Shown one piece after another: positions 26,133 to 34,512 of a stretch of 64,000 nt of DNA (its first letter is position 1; the number at the start of each line of letters is the position of its first letter). Below the pieces are notes generated by a model. That model was not told where the DNA came from. It saw only the letters and a list, made by a program, of their open reading frames with translations, and did not search any database. Origin of the DNA: an uncultured Bacilli bacterium. Its GTDB lineage: Bacteria; Bacillota_I; Bacilli_A; RF39; UBA660. Position numbers and translations under genes: made by a program. Where the stretch lies: positions 62,001 to 126,000 of the forward strand of contig CAKORX010000003.1 in NCBI GenBank assembly GCA_934101645.1. Reading direction: 5' to 3'.

Positions 26133-26144
26133 TTACATTTTTTT
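26106..26144 (+). terminator. queH terminator within its coding end
   Basis: TGTAATTATTCT pairs perfectly with AGAATAATTACA (12 bp) and is followed by seven T. The queH stop is inside the 3' arm. Confidence 0.85.
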
Positions 26145-26175
26145 ATGATAAATTAATTACTTTTTTTAATATTTA

Positions 26176-26184
26176 TGATATCAT
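26176..26184 (+). promoter_or_regulatory. extended -10 promoter giving a leaderless transcript
   Basis: TGATATCAT; counting 7 bases from the -10 end lands on the ATG at 26191. It lies within the palindrome TTATGATATCATAA. There is no Shine-Dalgarno site. Confidence 0.45.
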
Positions 26185-26190
26185 AATTGT

Positions 26191-27411
26191 ATGATAAGAG
26201 ATGTTATAGAAAAAGATATAAAAATATATCCAGGCATTGATGCTGAGGCTTTAAGAAATGTAACAACATATTCAGAGTATGTTTCTTTTATGACTAGTTA
26301 TTTATCTTTAAAACATCCATTTTGTACGTATGTAACAGACAATATAGAATATACTTTGATAAGAGAATGTGAACTTTATTTATCTTTGAAATGCTCTATT
26401 AGGTATAAGGGCGATAGTTTTAAAGTGTATCCTTATGAACCTACAATAAAACAAAGAAAGGATTACTATCATAATGTTTTAGAGGCAATAGTTAAATATC
26501 ACTATGAAAGTGGAATTGACTTTGAAAATGCAATTAAGGAATATATCAATTTATATATTGAAGAAAATAAAAATATTAAAGAAGATTTAAAAAAAAGAAA
26601 AATGCTTCCTTATTATGGCAATGTTCAATTTATGCTACATAAAGCTGGTTATACTTTACGATGTGCTAAAGATTTAGTGGGTGAAACCGTTTCTATGGAT
26701 GCTCTTTTAGAAATGAAAGCTTTTTTAGAAAAATATCCAGAAATTCCTGAGGATTATAGAGATGTATATCCATATTATAGTGATGACTTTAAAGATGATT
26801 ATGATGCTTTTGAAAAAAATTATCTTAGTATTTTAGAATTAGAAAAAACTTTAGAGCCACTTGCGAAAAAACGCTGGAAGGATTTTTTAACAGATCCAAA
26901 TGATTATGACCCAAATCATTTTGCGTATCTTGCACATACTTTTACTGCAGGTAGTGTAAGTCCAAATGAAATTCATAAGGTATGTACTTCACTTTTAACT
27001 GATAAAATTCAAACATCTGGTGAATTTGGACTTTTATTTGGTGCAGATAATAATTTCGATGAATGCTGTTCATGTGACGCTGGAAGTTGGGAACTTACAA
27101 AAAGTGAGTTTATAGATAGAAATTTACCTAAAAATTGGCAGTATCCTTCGACTGATGAATTAACAGTTTTTTATGAAGAACCAGAAGTGTCAAAATTACT
27201 TATTCCTGAACGTATTGAACAAGATGTTTTAGATAATAATATGGCAACATATTCGGAGATTGTTATTACGGGTACCCCTAAACCAATTGCGGTATTTTAT
27301 AATGATTATTGTGAAAATGTGGAAATGGTAAAAATGTATGCAGAAAAGTGTGGCCTTCCTTTAGTACATGTTACAAGACGTGGAGAAAGAGCCTGGTGGA
27401 AAACTTGCTAG
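26191..27411 (+). CDS. hypothetical protein (406 aa), unknown family
   Basis: A soluble protein without signal peptide or membrane helices. It is rich in Tyr, Asp and Glu and has a Cys cluster ECCSCDAGSW near residue 292 and a terminal WWKTC. The last 50 residues (KPIAVFYNDYCENVEMVKMY, then CGLPLVHVTRRGE) read like a small Rossmann-type unit. I know no family. It is monocistronic between queH and the rpsB leader, and appears leaderless. Confidence 0.75.
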   Translation: MIRDVIEKDIKIYPGIDAEALRNVTTYSEYVSFMTSYLSLKHPFCTYVTDNIEYTLIRECELYLSLKCSIRYKGDSFKVYPYEPTIKQRKDYYHNVLEAIVKYHYESGIDFENAIKEYINLYIEENKNIKEDLKKRKMLPYYGNVQFMLHKAGYTLRCAKDLVGETVSMDALLEMKAFLEKYPEIPEDYRDVYPYYSDDFKDDYDAFEKNYLSILELEKTLEPLAKKRWKDFLTDPNDYDPNHFAYLAHTFTAGSVSPNEIHKVCTSLLTDKIQTSGEFGLLFGADNNFDECCSCDAGSWELTKSEFIDRNLPKNWQYPSTDELTVFYEEPEVSKLLIPERIEQDVLDNNMATYSEIVITGTPKPIAVFYNDYCENVEMVKMYAEKCGLPLVHVTRRGERAWWKTC

Positions 27412-27416
27412 AAAAT

Positions 27417-27441
27417 AAATCGGTTATAAGCCGGTTTTTTC
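27417..27441 (+). terminator. terminator before the rpsB leader
   Basis: CGGTT pairs with AGCCG, extended outward by A-T and wobble pairs, followed by six T. Confidence 0.6.
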
Positions 27442-27478
27442 TTTTAAAATGCTTGTAATTACCGAAAAATTTTGATAA

Positions 27479-27595
27479 TATAATGTTGGCTTTAAAAGCA
27501 AATAAACATTAATGTGGACTAAGGTTTCGAGTGCCCGAAGAGGGTGAAATGTTAGGATGAAGCGTTAAGGTGTAATAACGAAGGAGGGATATTTT
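27479..27595 (+). ncRNA. rpsB leader with candidate S2-binding structure
   Basis: A TATAAT at 27479-27484 precedes a leader of about 105 nt. It contains TTTC-GAGT-GCCC...GGGT-GAAA as one hairpin (27523-27549) and CGTTA/TAACG just before the AAGGAGGG site. Ribosomal protein S2 is known to control its own operon in other bacteria through such leaders. Whether this fold is that element is inferred. Confidence 0.5.
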
Positions 27596-28546
27596 ATGGC
27601 CGTTGTTTCTATGAGTTATTTATTAGAAGCAGGAGTTCATTTTGGACATCAAACTAAAAGATGGAATCCTAAAATGAAAGAGTACATTTACAACTCAAGA
27701 GATGATATTTATATTATCGATCTTGAAAAAACACAAAAATTACTAGAGGAGGCTTATGAAGAAATTAAGACTATTGCTAGTAATGGTGGAAAGTTCTTAT
27801 TTGTGGGAACTAAAAAACAATCAGGAGAAGTTGCAGTAGAAGAAGCACTTAGAAGTGGTTCATACTATGTAACTGAAAGATGGCTTGGAGGAACTTTAAC
27901 TAACTTTAGAACTATTAGAAAAAGAGTTAAAAGACTTGAAGACATTGAAAAAATGGAAAGTGATGGAACATTTGAAGCACTACCTAAAAAAGAAGTTATT
28001 AAAATTAAGAAAGAATATGACAAATTAAATACACTTCTTTGTGGTATTAGAGAAATGACTAAACTTCCACAGGCATTAATCATTGTAGATCCAAGAAAAG
28101 AATACAATGCAATTAAAGAAGCTAGAAAACTTCATATTCCAGTATTTGGTGTAGTTGATACTAATGGAGATCCAGATTTAGTTGACTATGTTATTCCAGG
28201 AAATGATGATGCTGTAAGAAGTATTAAAGTTTTACTTGGAGTACTTACAAACGCTATTTGTGAAGCTAATAACTTAGAAATAGTTGATTATGTAACTGAG
28301 GAAGATAAAAATAAGAAAAATGCATCAATGGAAGAATTAATTGCTGGTGAAGTTATCGATGAAAAAGTTAAAGAAGGTAAAGAAAGTGATGTTTACTTAA
28401 TTAATGATATCGTTGAAGACGAAGAAGAAAATAGTGATGATTTAAGTTCTAAAACACTTGCAGAACTAAAAGCAATTGCTAAAGAAAAAGGTGTTAAAGG
28501 TTATTCTTCAATGAAAAAAGAAGAATTAATAAATGCTTTAAACTAA
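27596..28546 (+). CDS. rpsB: ribosomal protein S2 with extra Rho_N/SAP-like tail
   Basis: The first 230 or so residues are standard S2 (LLEAGVHFGHQTKRWNPKM, FVGTKKQ, ERWLGGTLTNF, VVDTNGDPDLVDYVIPGNDDA). At 316 aa it is 60-80 longer than usual. The tail has an acidic linker (NDIVEDEEENSDD) and then residues 283-316, LAELKAIAKEKGVKGYSSMK plus KEELINAL, which match the Rho_N/SAP-type helix-extended-loop-helix that binds nucleic acid. It begins the rpsB-tsf operon. Confidence 0.96.
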   Translation: MAVVSMSYLLEAGVHFGHQTKRWNPKMKEYIYNSRDDIYIIDLEKTQKLLEEAYEEIKTIASNGGKFLFVGTKKQSGEVAVEEALRSGSYYVTERWLGGTLTNFRTIRKRVKRLEDIEKMESDGTFEALPKKEVIKIKKEYDKLNTLLCGIREMTKLPQALIIVDPRKEYNAIKEARKLHIPVFGVVDTNGDPDLVDYVIPGNDDAVRSIKVLLGVLTNAICEANNLEIVDYVTEEDKNKKNASMEELIAGEVIDEKVKEGKESDVYLINDIVEDEEENSDDLSSKTLAELKAIAKEKGVKGYSSMKKEELINALN

Positions 28547-28556
28547 GGAGGATATA

Positions 28557-29429
28557 ATGGAAATTACTGCTAGTTTAGTAAAAGAATTAAGAGAAATTAC
28601 TGGTGCTGGAATGATGGATTGCAAAAAAGCTCTATCTGAATGCGATGGTGATAAAGATAAAGCAATTAATTATTTAAGAGAAAAAGGTATTGCAAAATCT
28701 GCTAAAAAGGAAGGTAGAATTGCTGCTGAAGGCTTATCTAATATTTATGTTGATGGTAATAATGCTGTTATTATTGAAGTGAATAGTGAAACTGACTTTG
28801 TAAGTAATAATACTGAATTTAAAGAATTTGTTGATGCTTTAGGAAAAACAATTCTTGAAGGTAATGCATCTACTTTAGAAGAAGCAAAAAATTTACCTTA
28901 TGCTGGTGAAACTTTAAATGATTTAATTGTTGCTAAAACAGCTAAAATTGGTGAAAAATTATCACTAAGAAGATTTGAAAAAATTACTAAAACTGATGAT
29001 GAACATTTTGGTGCATACATTCACATGGGTGGCAGAATATCAGTTCTTACTGTAGTAAAAGGTGCTAGCGAAGAAGTAGCAAAAGAAGTTGCAATGCAAG
29101 CTGCTGCTATGAAACCTTTATATTTATTTCCAAGTGAAGTACCTGCAGATGTTCTTGATGCTGAAAAAGAAGTTCAAAGAAACATTGCAATTAATGAAGG
29201 TAAACCTGCTGATATAGCTGAAAAAATGGTTGAAGGTAGAATTAAAAAATATTACAAAGAAATTTGTTTATCTGAACAACCATTTATTAAAAACGGTGAT
29301 ATTTCAGTAAAAGATTATGTAACTAACAATGGTGGAGAGCTTGTTTCTATGGTACGTTACGAAGTTGGCGAAGGTTTAGAAAAAAGAAACGACAATTTTG
29401 CTGAAGAAGTAATGAATCAAATTAAATAA
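28557..29429 (+). CDS. tsf: elongation factor Ts
   Basis: The 290-aa nucleotide exchange factor of EF-Tu has N-terminal LVKELREITGAGMMDCKKAL (UBA-like), then the TDFVSNN motif, and YKEICLSEQPFIK near the C-terminus. AAGGAGG lies across the end of rpsB, 10 bases upstream. Length is normal. It is followed by a strong terminator. Confidence 0.97.
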   Translation: MEITASLVKELREITGAGMMDCKKALSECDGDKDKAINYLREKGIAKSAKKEGRIAAEGLSNIYVDGNNAVIIEVNSETDFVSNNTEFKEFVDALGKTILEGNASTLEEAKNLPYAGETLNDLIVAKTAKIGEKLSLRRFEKITKTDDEHFGAYIHMGGRISVLTVVKGASEEVAKEVAMQAAAMKPLYLFPSEVPADVLDAEKEVQRNIAINEGKPADIAEKMVEGRIKKYYKEICLSEQPFIKNGDISVKDYVTNNGGELVSMVRYEVGEGLEKRNDNFAEEVMNQIK

Positions 29430-29437
29430 TAAAATTT

Positions 29438-29467
29438 ACTCGGTTATAAAAAAACCGAGTTTTTTTT
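29438..29467 (+). terminator. tsf terminator
   Basis: ACTCGGTT pairs with AACCGAGT, followed by T7. Confidence 0.85.
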
Positions 29468-29477
29468 ATGTATTTTA

Positions 29478-29486
29478 TGTTATAAT
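29478..29486 (+). promoter_or_regulatory. extended -10 promoter of the DUF2207 gene
   Basis: TGTTATAAT, predicting a start near 29493 and a leader of about 17 nt. Confidence 0.6.
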
Positions 29487-29509
29487 CTTTATAATAGGTA
29501 GGTTGTAGT

Positions 29510-31474
29510 ATGAGAAAATTTAAAACTTTTATTTTGTTTATTGCATTTTTGTCATTTTGTATTATTCCAAAAGTTAATGCAGATGATTCAAAATTTTATG
29601 ATTATGTCTTGAGTGGTTATGATGTAAATATTATTGTAAATGAAAATAATTCTTTTGATATAACAGAAAAAATTGATGCGTACTTTTTAACACCTAAACA
29701 TGGTATATATAGAAAAATACCATTAAAAAATGTGGTAACTAGGCTAGATGGTACGAAATCTAGAAATATAGCTAAAATTAGTAATATATATGTAAGCGAT
29801 AAATATAGTTTATCTACAGATAATGGCTATAGAGTTATTAAAATTGGTGATGCTAACTATACTTTAACAGGTCACAAAAATTATGTAATCAGTTACTTGT
29901 ATAACATAGGCAAAGATCCATCAAAAAAATATGATGAATTATATTTTAATATAATTGGTGGTGAGTGGGATACTACAGTTAGTGATATTACTTTTACTAT
30001 TACAATGCCTAAAGAATTTGATAAAACAAAAATTGGCTTTTCAAGTGGAAAAATCGGTTCTACAGATTCATCTAATATCGAGTATAATGTAAATGGAAAT
30101 GTTATTAAGGGAAAATATAATGGTACTCTTAATGAAAATGAAGCACTAACTATAAGACTTGAATTACCAGAAGGGTATTTTACAAATACTGAAAGCAATA
30201 CATCAAATTGGGTTATATTAATGTTTATTATACCTATTATTGGCGCTATTATTTCATTTTTGTTGTGGTATAAATATGGTAAGGATGATAAAGTAATAGA
30301 AACTGTAGAATTTTATCCTCCAGAAAAATTTAATAGTTTAGAGGTCGGTTTTCTTTACAAAGGTAAAGCACAAAAAGAGGACGTTATATCATTACTTATA
30401 TATTTAGCAAATAAAGGATATATTAAGATATCTGAAGTAGAAGATAAATCATTTTTTTCTAAAGGTGATAATTTTGTAATAACAAAATTAAAAGATTATG
30501 ATGGTGATAATGAAAATGAAAAACTATTTTTAAAAGGATTATTTAAAAAAGGAAAAAATGTTGAATTTTCAGAAGTAGAAGGAATTATGAATGACGCTAA
30601 AGATAGAGGCGAAAAAATAGGTTATTTTGATGCTGTAAAATTAGCGGGAGAAGAAGAAAATACATCTGTAACTAAAAAAGAATTATATAATAATTTTTAT
30701 ATTACGTTGAATAAAATCTTGTCAAACATGAATAGTAAGGAAAATAAAAAAACTATTTTTGAGCAAAATTCTTGGATTAGACATTTAGTTATAATTATAT
30801 TTATATTTTTGTCTTTTATTATCTTATTGGCTGTGCCTTCATTAAGTTATGGCAATATGGATGATTTTTGGTCTATATTTGGAACATTTTTAGTTTATTT
30901 ACCATTTTATGCAGTTGCAATATTTGCACCAATGGAAAAATATGTAGCAAAATTTATAATGCTATTATTTATAATCATTCATTCATTTTTCTTTATATAT
31001 CAAACAACGTTTTTTATGGCAATAACTAATGATTTTTTACTTATGATGGGTGCTTTGTGTAGCATTTCAGCAATTATATTAATGATAATTTTTCTTAAAC
31101 TTATGCCTAAAAGAAATAAATATGGAAACGAAATGTTAGGAAAAATACAAGGATTTAAAAATTTCTTAAATGTTTCTGAAAAAGAAGAACTAGAGGCACT
31201 AGTAATGAAAGATCCAGAGTATTTTTATGAAATTTTACCATTTACTTATGCATTAGCTGTTTCAAATAAATGGATTAAAAAATTTGAATCTATTTCTATG
31301 AAAGCACCAGATTGGTATGATGGTTACTCTTCATTTGACATGAACTCATTTGGAAGTTTTATGTCTTCGACAATGACATCTGCTTCGAGTTCGATGTCTT
31401 CGAGTTCAAGCAGTTCCTCTGGTGGTGGCTCCTCCGGAGGAGGTTCCGGAGGCGGAGGCGGAGGTTCTTGGTAA
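29510..31474 (+). CDS. DUF2207 family membrane protein
   Basis: The 654-aa protein has a signal peptide (about 1-24, ending KVNADD) and an external DUF2207 domain with HGIYRKIPL. A membrane helix lies near residue 240 and a cytosolic winged-helix-like part (PPEKFNSLEVGFLYKGK) follows. Several more membrane helices lie near 425-540. The tail is Ser- then Gly-rich and ends GGGGGGSW, a common end of this family. Function is unknown. An AGGTAGGTTG site precedes the ATG. Confidence 0.88.
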   Translation: MRKFKTFILFIAFLSFCIIPKVNADDSKFYDYVLSGYDVNIIVNENNSFDITEKIDAYFLTPKHGIYRKIPLKNVVTRLDGTKSRNIAKISNIYVSDKYSLSTDNGYRVIKIGDANYTLTGHKNYVISYLYNIGKDPSKKYDELYFNIIGGEWDTTVSDITFTITMPKEFDKTKIGFSSGKIGSTDSSNIEYNVNGNVIKGKYNGTLNENEALTIRLELPEGYFTNTESNTSNWVILMFIIPIIGAIISFLLWYKYGKDDKVIETVEFYPPEKFNSLEVGFLYKGKAQKEDVISLLIYLANKGYIKISEVEDKSFFSKGDNFVITKLKDYDGDNENEKLFLKGLFKKGKNVEFSEVEGIMNDAKDRGEKIGYFDAVKLAGEEENTSVTKKELYNNFYITLNKILSNMNSKENKKTIFEQNSWIRHLVIIIFIFLSFIILLAVPSLSYGNMDDFWSIFGTFLVYLPFYAVAIFAPMEKYVAKFIMLLFIIIHSFFFIYQTTFFMAITNDFLLMMGALCSISAIILMIIFLKLMPKRNKYGNEMLGKIQGFKNFLNVSEKEELEALVMKDPEYFYEILPFTYALAVSNKWIKKFESISMKAPDWYDGYSSFDMNSFGSFMSSTMTSASSSMSSSSSSSSGGGSSGGGSGGGGGGSW

Positions 31475-31479
31475 AAATT

Positions 31480-31505
31480 TGATGATTTTATATCATCATT
31501 TTTTT
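31480..31505 (+). terminator. terminator of the DUF2207 gene
   Basis: TGATGA/TCATCA stem with a T7 run. Confidence 0.7.
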
Positions 31506-31567
31506 GTTTAATTTTGAATATATAGATTTTTTTATCAAAATTTGATATTATATGTATAGTGATAATT

Positions 31568-32176
31568 ATGAATAAGAAGAAAAAATTTTTTAAAAGTAAA
31601 ACTCAAATGATTATATATATAATAATATTTTGTATATTTATAGCATTATTTATTTATTTTGGTTCGTTTGAAGAAACTGCAAATAAAGTTAGTGATAGTG
31701 ATAAATTTATAAATGAATATAAAGAAATTACAACTGATAATGTTTTTGTTTATTTAAATGCTCAAGATACTTTAAATTATATTAAAAATGATAATGTACT
31801 TATTCTATTTGGTTATAAAAATAATTCTTATGTTGGATATTATGCCAATATTTTAAATGAGGTTGCCAAAGAAGTAGGCATAAAAAAGATATATTATTAT
31901 GATATGACTGAAGATCGTAAATATAAAAATGGTAGTTATGAAAGCATTGTAAATTATTTGAAAGATTATGTTATAACTTTAGATGATGGTAGTCAAAATA
32001 TTTATGCTCCGACATTTTTAGTTAAAAGAGCAGGTATAATTAGACTTTTCGATGATGAAGATGCTTTTGTTCATGGATATAATAGTGCAGAAGAATATTT
32101 TGATAACTATCGTACAAATTTAAAGAAAATTACTTTAAAAAAAGCGTTGGAGGATTTTATAAATTATGAAAAGTAA
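31568..32176 (+). CDS. membrane-anchored thioredoxin-fold protein without CxxC
   Basis: The 202-aa protein has a membrane anchor at about 12-32 (QMIIYIIIFCIFIALFIYFG) and then an external domain. DNVLILFGYKNNSYVGYYA occupies the place of the thioredoxin active-site strand, but the CxxC is replaced by N-x-x-Y. APTFLVKRAG would be the cis-Pro region. The ATG at 31568 is preferred to the GTG at 31559. It starts a four-gene run with frr; a redox role is unlikely without the cysteines. Confidence 0.65.
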   Translation: MNKKKKFFKSKTQMIIYIIIFCIFIALFIYFGSFEETANKVSDSDKFINEYKEITTDNVFVYLNAQDTLNYIKNDNVLILFGYKNNSYVGYYANILNEVAKEVGIKKIYYYDMTEDRKYKNGSYESIVNYLKDYVITLDDGSQNIYAPTFLVKRAGIIRLFDDEDAFVHGYNSAEEYFDNYRTNLKKITLKKALEDFINYEK

Positions 32177-32897
32177 TCAAGTTAAGGTATATATTTTTGT
32201 AATAATTATATTAATTTTTATTTTCGGAGGGTTTTACTTAATGAAAAAAAGTGAACATTTAAAAAATGAAGTTAATCAAACCGTTACAGAGATTAAATCT
32301 ACAGATATAAGAACTGACCCTACAAAAGAATATATTTATTATACAAATGTTAATGTTGTTGAAGGTGAACTTGATATTGAATATAAAGATATTAATATAA
32401 ACTTCGAAGATAAAGAGGGCATTCAAAATATCTTAAATAAAGAAAATGAAGAAATGAGTAAAACACCTGTTTATGATGAAACAAATGAAAAAGCTAATTA
32501 TAATCATTTAATAAGTGCAAAATTTGCAAAATATGATATTATTTATTACTCTGATTACATTTCAATAATTGAAAATAAATTTAGTTTTAATTACGAAACA
32601 ATTATTTCCTATTTAGGAAGTAGTACTTATGTATTTGATAAAAAAACAGGTAAGCTTTATAATAATGATGAACTTTTAAGTAAATTTAATGTAAGCAAAG
32701 ACGATATTAAAACAAAATTAACAACATACTTAAATGATCAAAATTTAATAAATAAAGAAAATCCTATTAAAGTCGAGGACACTATAAATAATCTTTCAAA
32801 TTATGAACTTTATGTTGATAAACTTGGAAGACTAGTTATAACAATACTTGTAAAAGCTGAACAAAATGATTATAATGATGTTATAGTTCTTAGTTAG
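32166..32897 (+). CDS. membrane-anchored protein with a possible DUF3298/RsiV-like domain
   Basis: The 243-aa protein has an N-terminal anchor (about 7-25) and an extracytoplasmic domain. It contains YSDYISIIENKFSFNYE and YVFDKKTGKLYNNDELL, an arrangement similar to DUF3298/DUF4163 proteins such as RsiV and PdaC N-terminal regions. It overlaps the previous gene by 11 bases. The family match is by pattern only. Confidence 0.6.
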   Translation: MKSNQVKVYIFVIIILIFIFGGFYLMKKSEHLKNEVNQTVTEIKSTDIRTDPTKEYIYYTNVNVVEGELDIEYKDININFEDKEGIQNILNKENEEMSKTPVYDETNEKANYNHLISAKFAKYDIIYYSDYISIIENKFSFNYETIISYLGSSTYVFDKKTGKLYNNDELLSKFNVSKDDIKTKLTTYLNDQNLINKENPIKVEDTINNLSNYELYVDKLGRLVITILVKAEQNDYNDVIVLS

Positions 32898-32909
32898 AAA
32901 GGAAAATAT

Positions 32910-33437
32910 ATGGACACAGAAAATAAAATGAAAAATGCTTTAGAAAATGTTAAAAATAGACTTTTAAACATTAGAGCAGGAAGAGCAAACCCAGCACTTT
33001 TAAATGGTATAATGGTTTCTTATTACGGAAGTATGACTCCAATACAAAGTATAGCTAATATAATGGCACCGGAGGCAAGACAATTATTAATTAAACCGTT
33101 TGATAGAAATGCTATAAAAGATATTGAAAAGGCAATTAATGAAGCAAATATAGGAATTAATCCTACAAACAACGGAGAAATGGTTATTTTAACTATTCCG
33201 GAACTTACTCAAGATAGAAGAAAAGAATATGTTAAAATGGCAAAAAATATTGGTGAAGAAGGAAAAGTTGCTTTAAGAAATATAAGACAAGATGCTAAAG
33301 ATGAAATAACAAAAGCAAAATATCCAGAAGATGAAGAAAAACTTTATTTAGAGGATCTTCAAGAACTTGTGGAAAAATATAATAAATTAATTGATGAAGA
33401 AATTAAAAATAAAGAAAGCGAGTTAATGCAAATTTAA
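32910..33437 (+). CDS. frr: ribosome recycling factor
   Basis: The 175-aa RRF, with EF-G, splits ribosomes after termination. It has the conserved RLLNIRAGRANPALL near the N-terminus, then SIANIMAPEARQLLIKPFD, LTIPELTQDRRKEYVK and GKVALRNIRQDA. It is about 10 residues shorter than usual. AAAGGA precedes the ATG. The usual neighbour pyrH is absent; frr is instead set between membrane-anchored proteins. Confidence 0.96.
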   Translation: MDTENKMKNALENVKNRLLNIRAGRANPALLNGIMVSYYGSMTPIQSIANIMAPEARQLLIKPFDRNAIKDIEKAINEANIGINPTNNGEMVILTIPELTQDRRKEYVKMAKNIGEEGKVALRNIRQDAKDEITKAKYPEDEEKLYLEDLQELVEKYNKLIDEEIKNKESELMQI

Positions 33438-33961
33438 TGAATAAGCTTTCTAAAATACTTTTGTTTATTGTCATAGTTCTTGCCACTGTTATATTTATTT
33501 TATCATTTATTATGATTAAAAAGAGTAGTAACAAGTATGATGCTTCATTTATGAATGAAATAACTGTAAAAGAGGCTTTAGAAATATTTAAAAGTGATAA
33601 TTATCATGTAATATATATTGGTAGAAGTTCTTGTACTGTTTGTGAAAAAATGTTACCATATTTTAAAAATGCCAGTCAAAAACTTAATTATATAACTCAA
33701 TATATTGATATAACAAAAGTTGATCGTTCTTCCTCTGAATGGAAGGAATTTATAAACCTTCTTACAATGAAGTCAACACAAACATTAAATGAAACTGATG
33801 ATGGTGGAACGCTTACAGAAACTTACGGTTATTTCTTAGATAATTATGGTTTTACACCAACAGTTATTGTTTCTAAATCAAATAAACAAGAAGCAGGATT
33901 TATTGGATATAAAGATGAAGATGAATTAATTAAATTCTTAAAATCAAAAGGTATAGATTAA
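33437..33961 (+). CDS. membrane-anchored thioredoxin-like protein with CxxC
   Basis: The 174-aa protein has an N-terminal membrane helix (about 5-26) and an external domain with VIYIGRSSCTVCEKMLPYF, a C-T-V-C redox motif. TPTVIVSKSNKQEAGFIGY holds the cis-Pro and the final strands. The start overlaps the frr stop as TAATG. It is likely a thiol oxidoreductase outside the cell membrane. Confidence 0.8.
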   Translation: MNKLSKILLFIVIVLATVIFILSFIMIKKSSNKYDASFMNEITVKEALEIFKSDNYHVIYIGRSSCTVCEKMLPYFKNASQKLNYITQYIDITKVDRSSSEWKEFINLLTMKSTQTLNETDDGGTLTETYGYFLDNYGFTPTVIVSKSNKQEAGFIGYKDEDELIKFLKSKGID

Positions 33962-33975
33962 TCTATACCTTTTTT
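33950..33975 (+). terminator. terminator overlapping the stop of the thioredoxin-like gene
   Basis: GGTATAGAT pairs with ATCTATACC, then T6. The TAA stop is in the loop. Confidence 0.8.
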
Positions 33976-33979
33976 AGTT

Positions 33980-34000
33980 AAAAAAAGGACTTGTTAGTCC
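33980..34000 (-). terminator. trmL terminator (minus strand)
   Basis: GGAC/GTCC stem next to an A run that is a T run on the minus strand. It overlaps the trmL stop. Confidence 0.6.
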
Positions 34001-34509
34001 TCAGATTCTTCGATGAAATTTTTACTTTTATGTGGTTCATCACTTAATAAATTTGGATATCCTTGCTGTCTTAATGCTTCATATGTCATAATTGCTACAG
34101 TATTAGATAAATTTAAAACACGTACATTATCAGTCATTGGTATTCTTATACAATTTTCAATATGTGGTTTTAAGTATTTAGGAGGAATACCCGTAGACTC
34201 TTTACCAAATACAAAATATATATTTTCTGAAGGGTCAGAATAATCAAATTTATCTTGCGACTTATGACCATATCTAGTTAGATAATAAAATGTACCTTTA
34301 TTTTTTTCGTAAAATTCTTCGATATTTTCATAAACAAAGTATTTACATTTATCTATATAATTAACGCCAGCTCTTTTTATATGAACATCATCTAAGATAA
34401 AACCAAAAGGTTTAATTAGATGTAAAGTAGAGTTAGTAGCAACGCAAGTACGCATAATATTACCTGTATTTTGTGGTATCTCTGGCTCAAATAATACAAT
34501 ATTTATCAT
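33994..34509 (-). CDS. trmL: tRNA (cytidine/uridine-34-2'-O)-methyltransferase
   Basis: The 171-aa SPOUT methyltransferase modifies the wobble base of tRNA-Leu. Motifs are LFEPEIPQNTGNIMRTC at the N-terminus, FVFGKESTGIP, and the knot region IPMTDNVRVLNLSNTVAI. It is the distal gene of a minus-strand run with the 34513 gene. Confidence 0.93.
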   Translation of the reverse strand: MINIVLFEPEIPQNTGNIMRTCVATNSTLHLIKPFGFILDDVHIKRAGVNYIDKCKYFVYENIEEFYEKNKGTFYYLTRYGHKSQDKFDYSDPSENIYFVFGKESTGIPPKYLKPHIENCIRIPMTDNVRVLNLSNTVAIMTYEALRQQGYPNLLSDEPHKSKNFIEESED

Positions 34510-34512
34510 GTT

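Noticed and set aside
31378..31474. Repetitive Ser/Gly codons at the end of the DUF2207 gene as a DNA repeat element or CRISPR-like array
   Set aside because: It is an in-frame low-complexity protein tail common in this family. No spacers or regular repeat units are present. No CRISPR array was found anywhere in the window.
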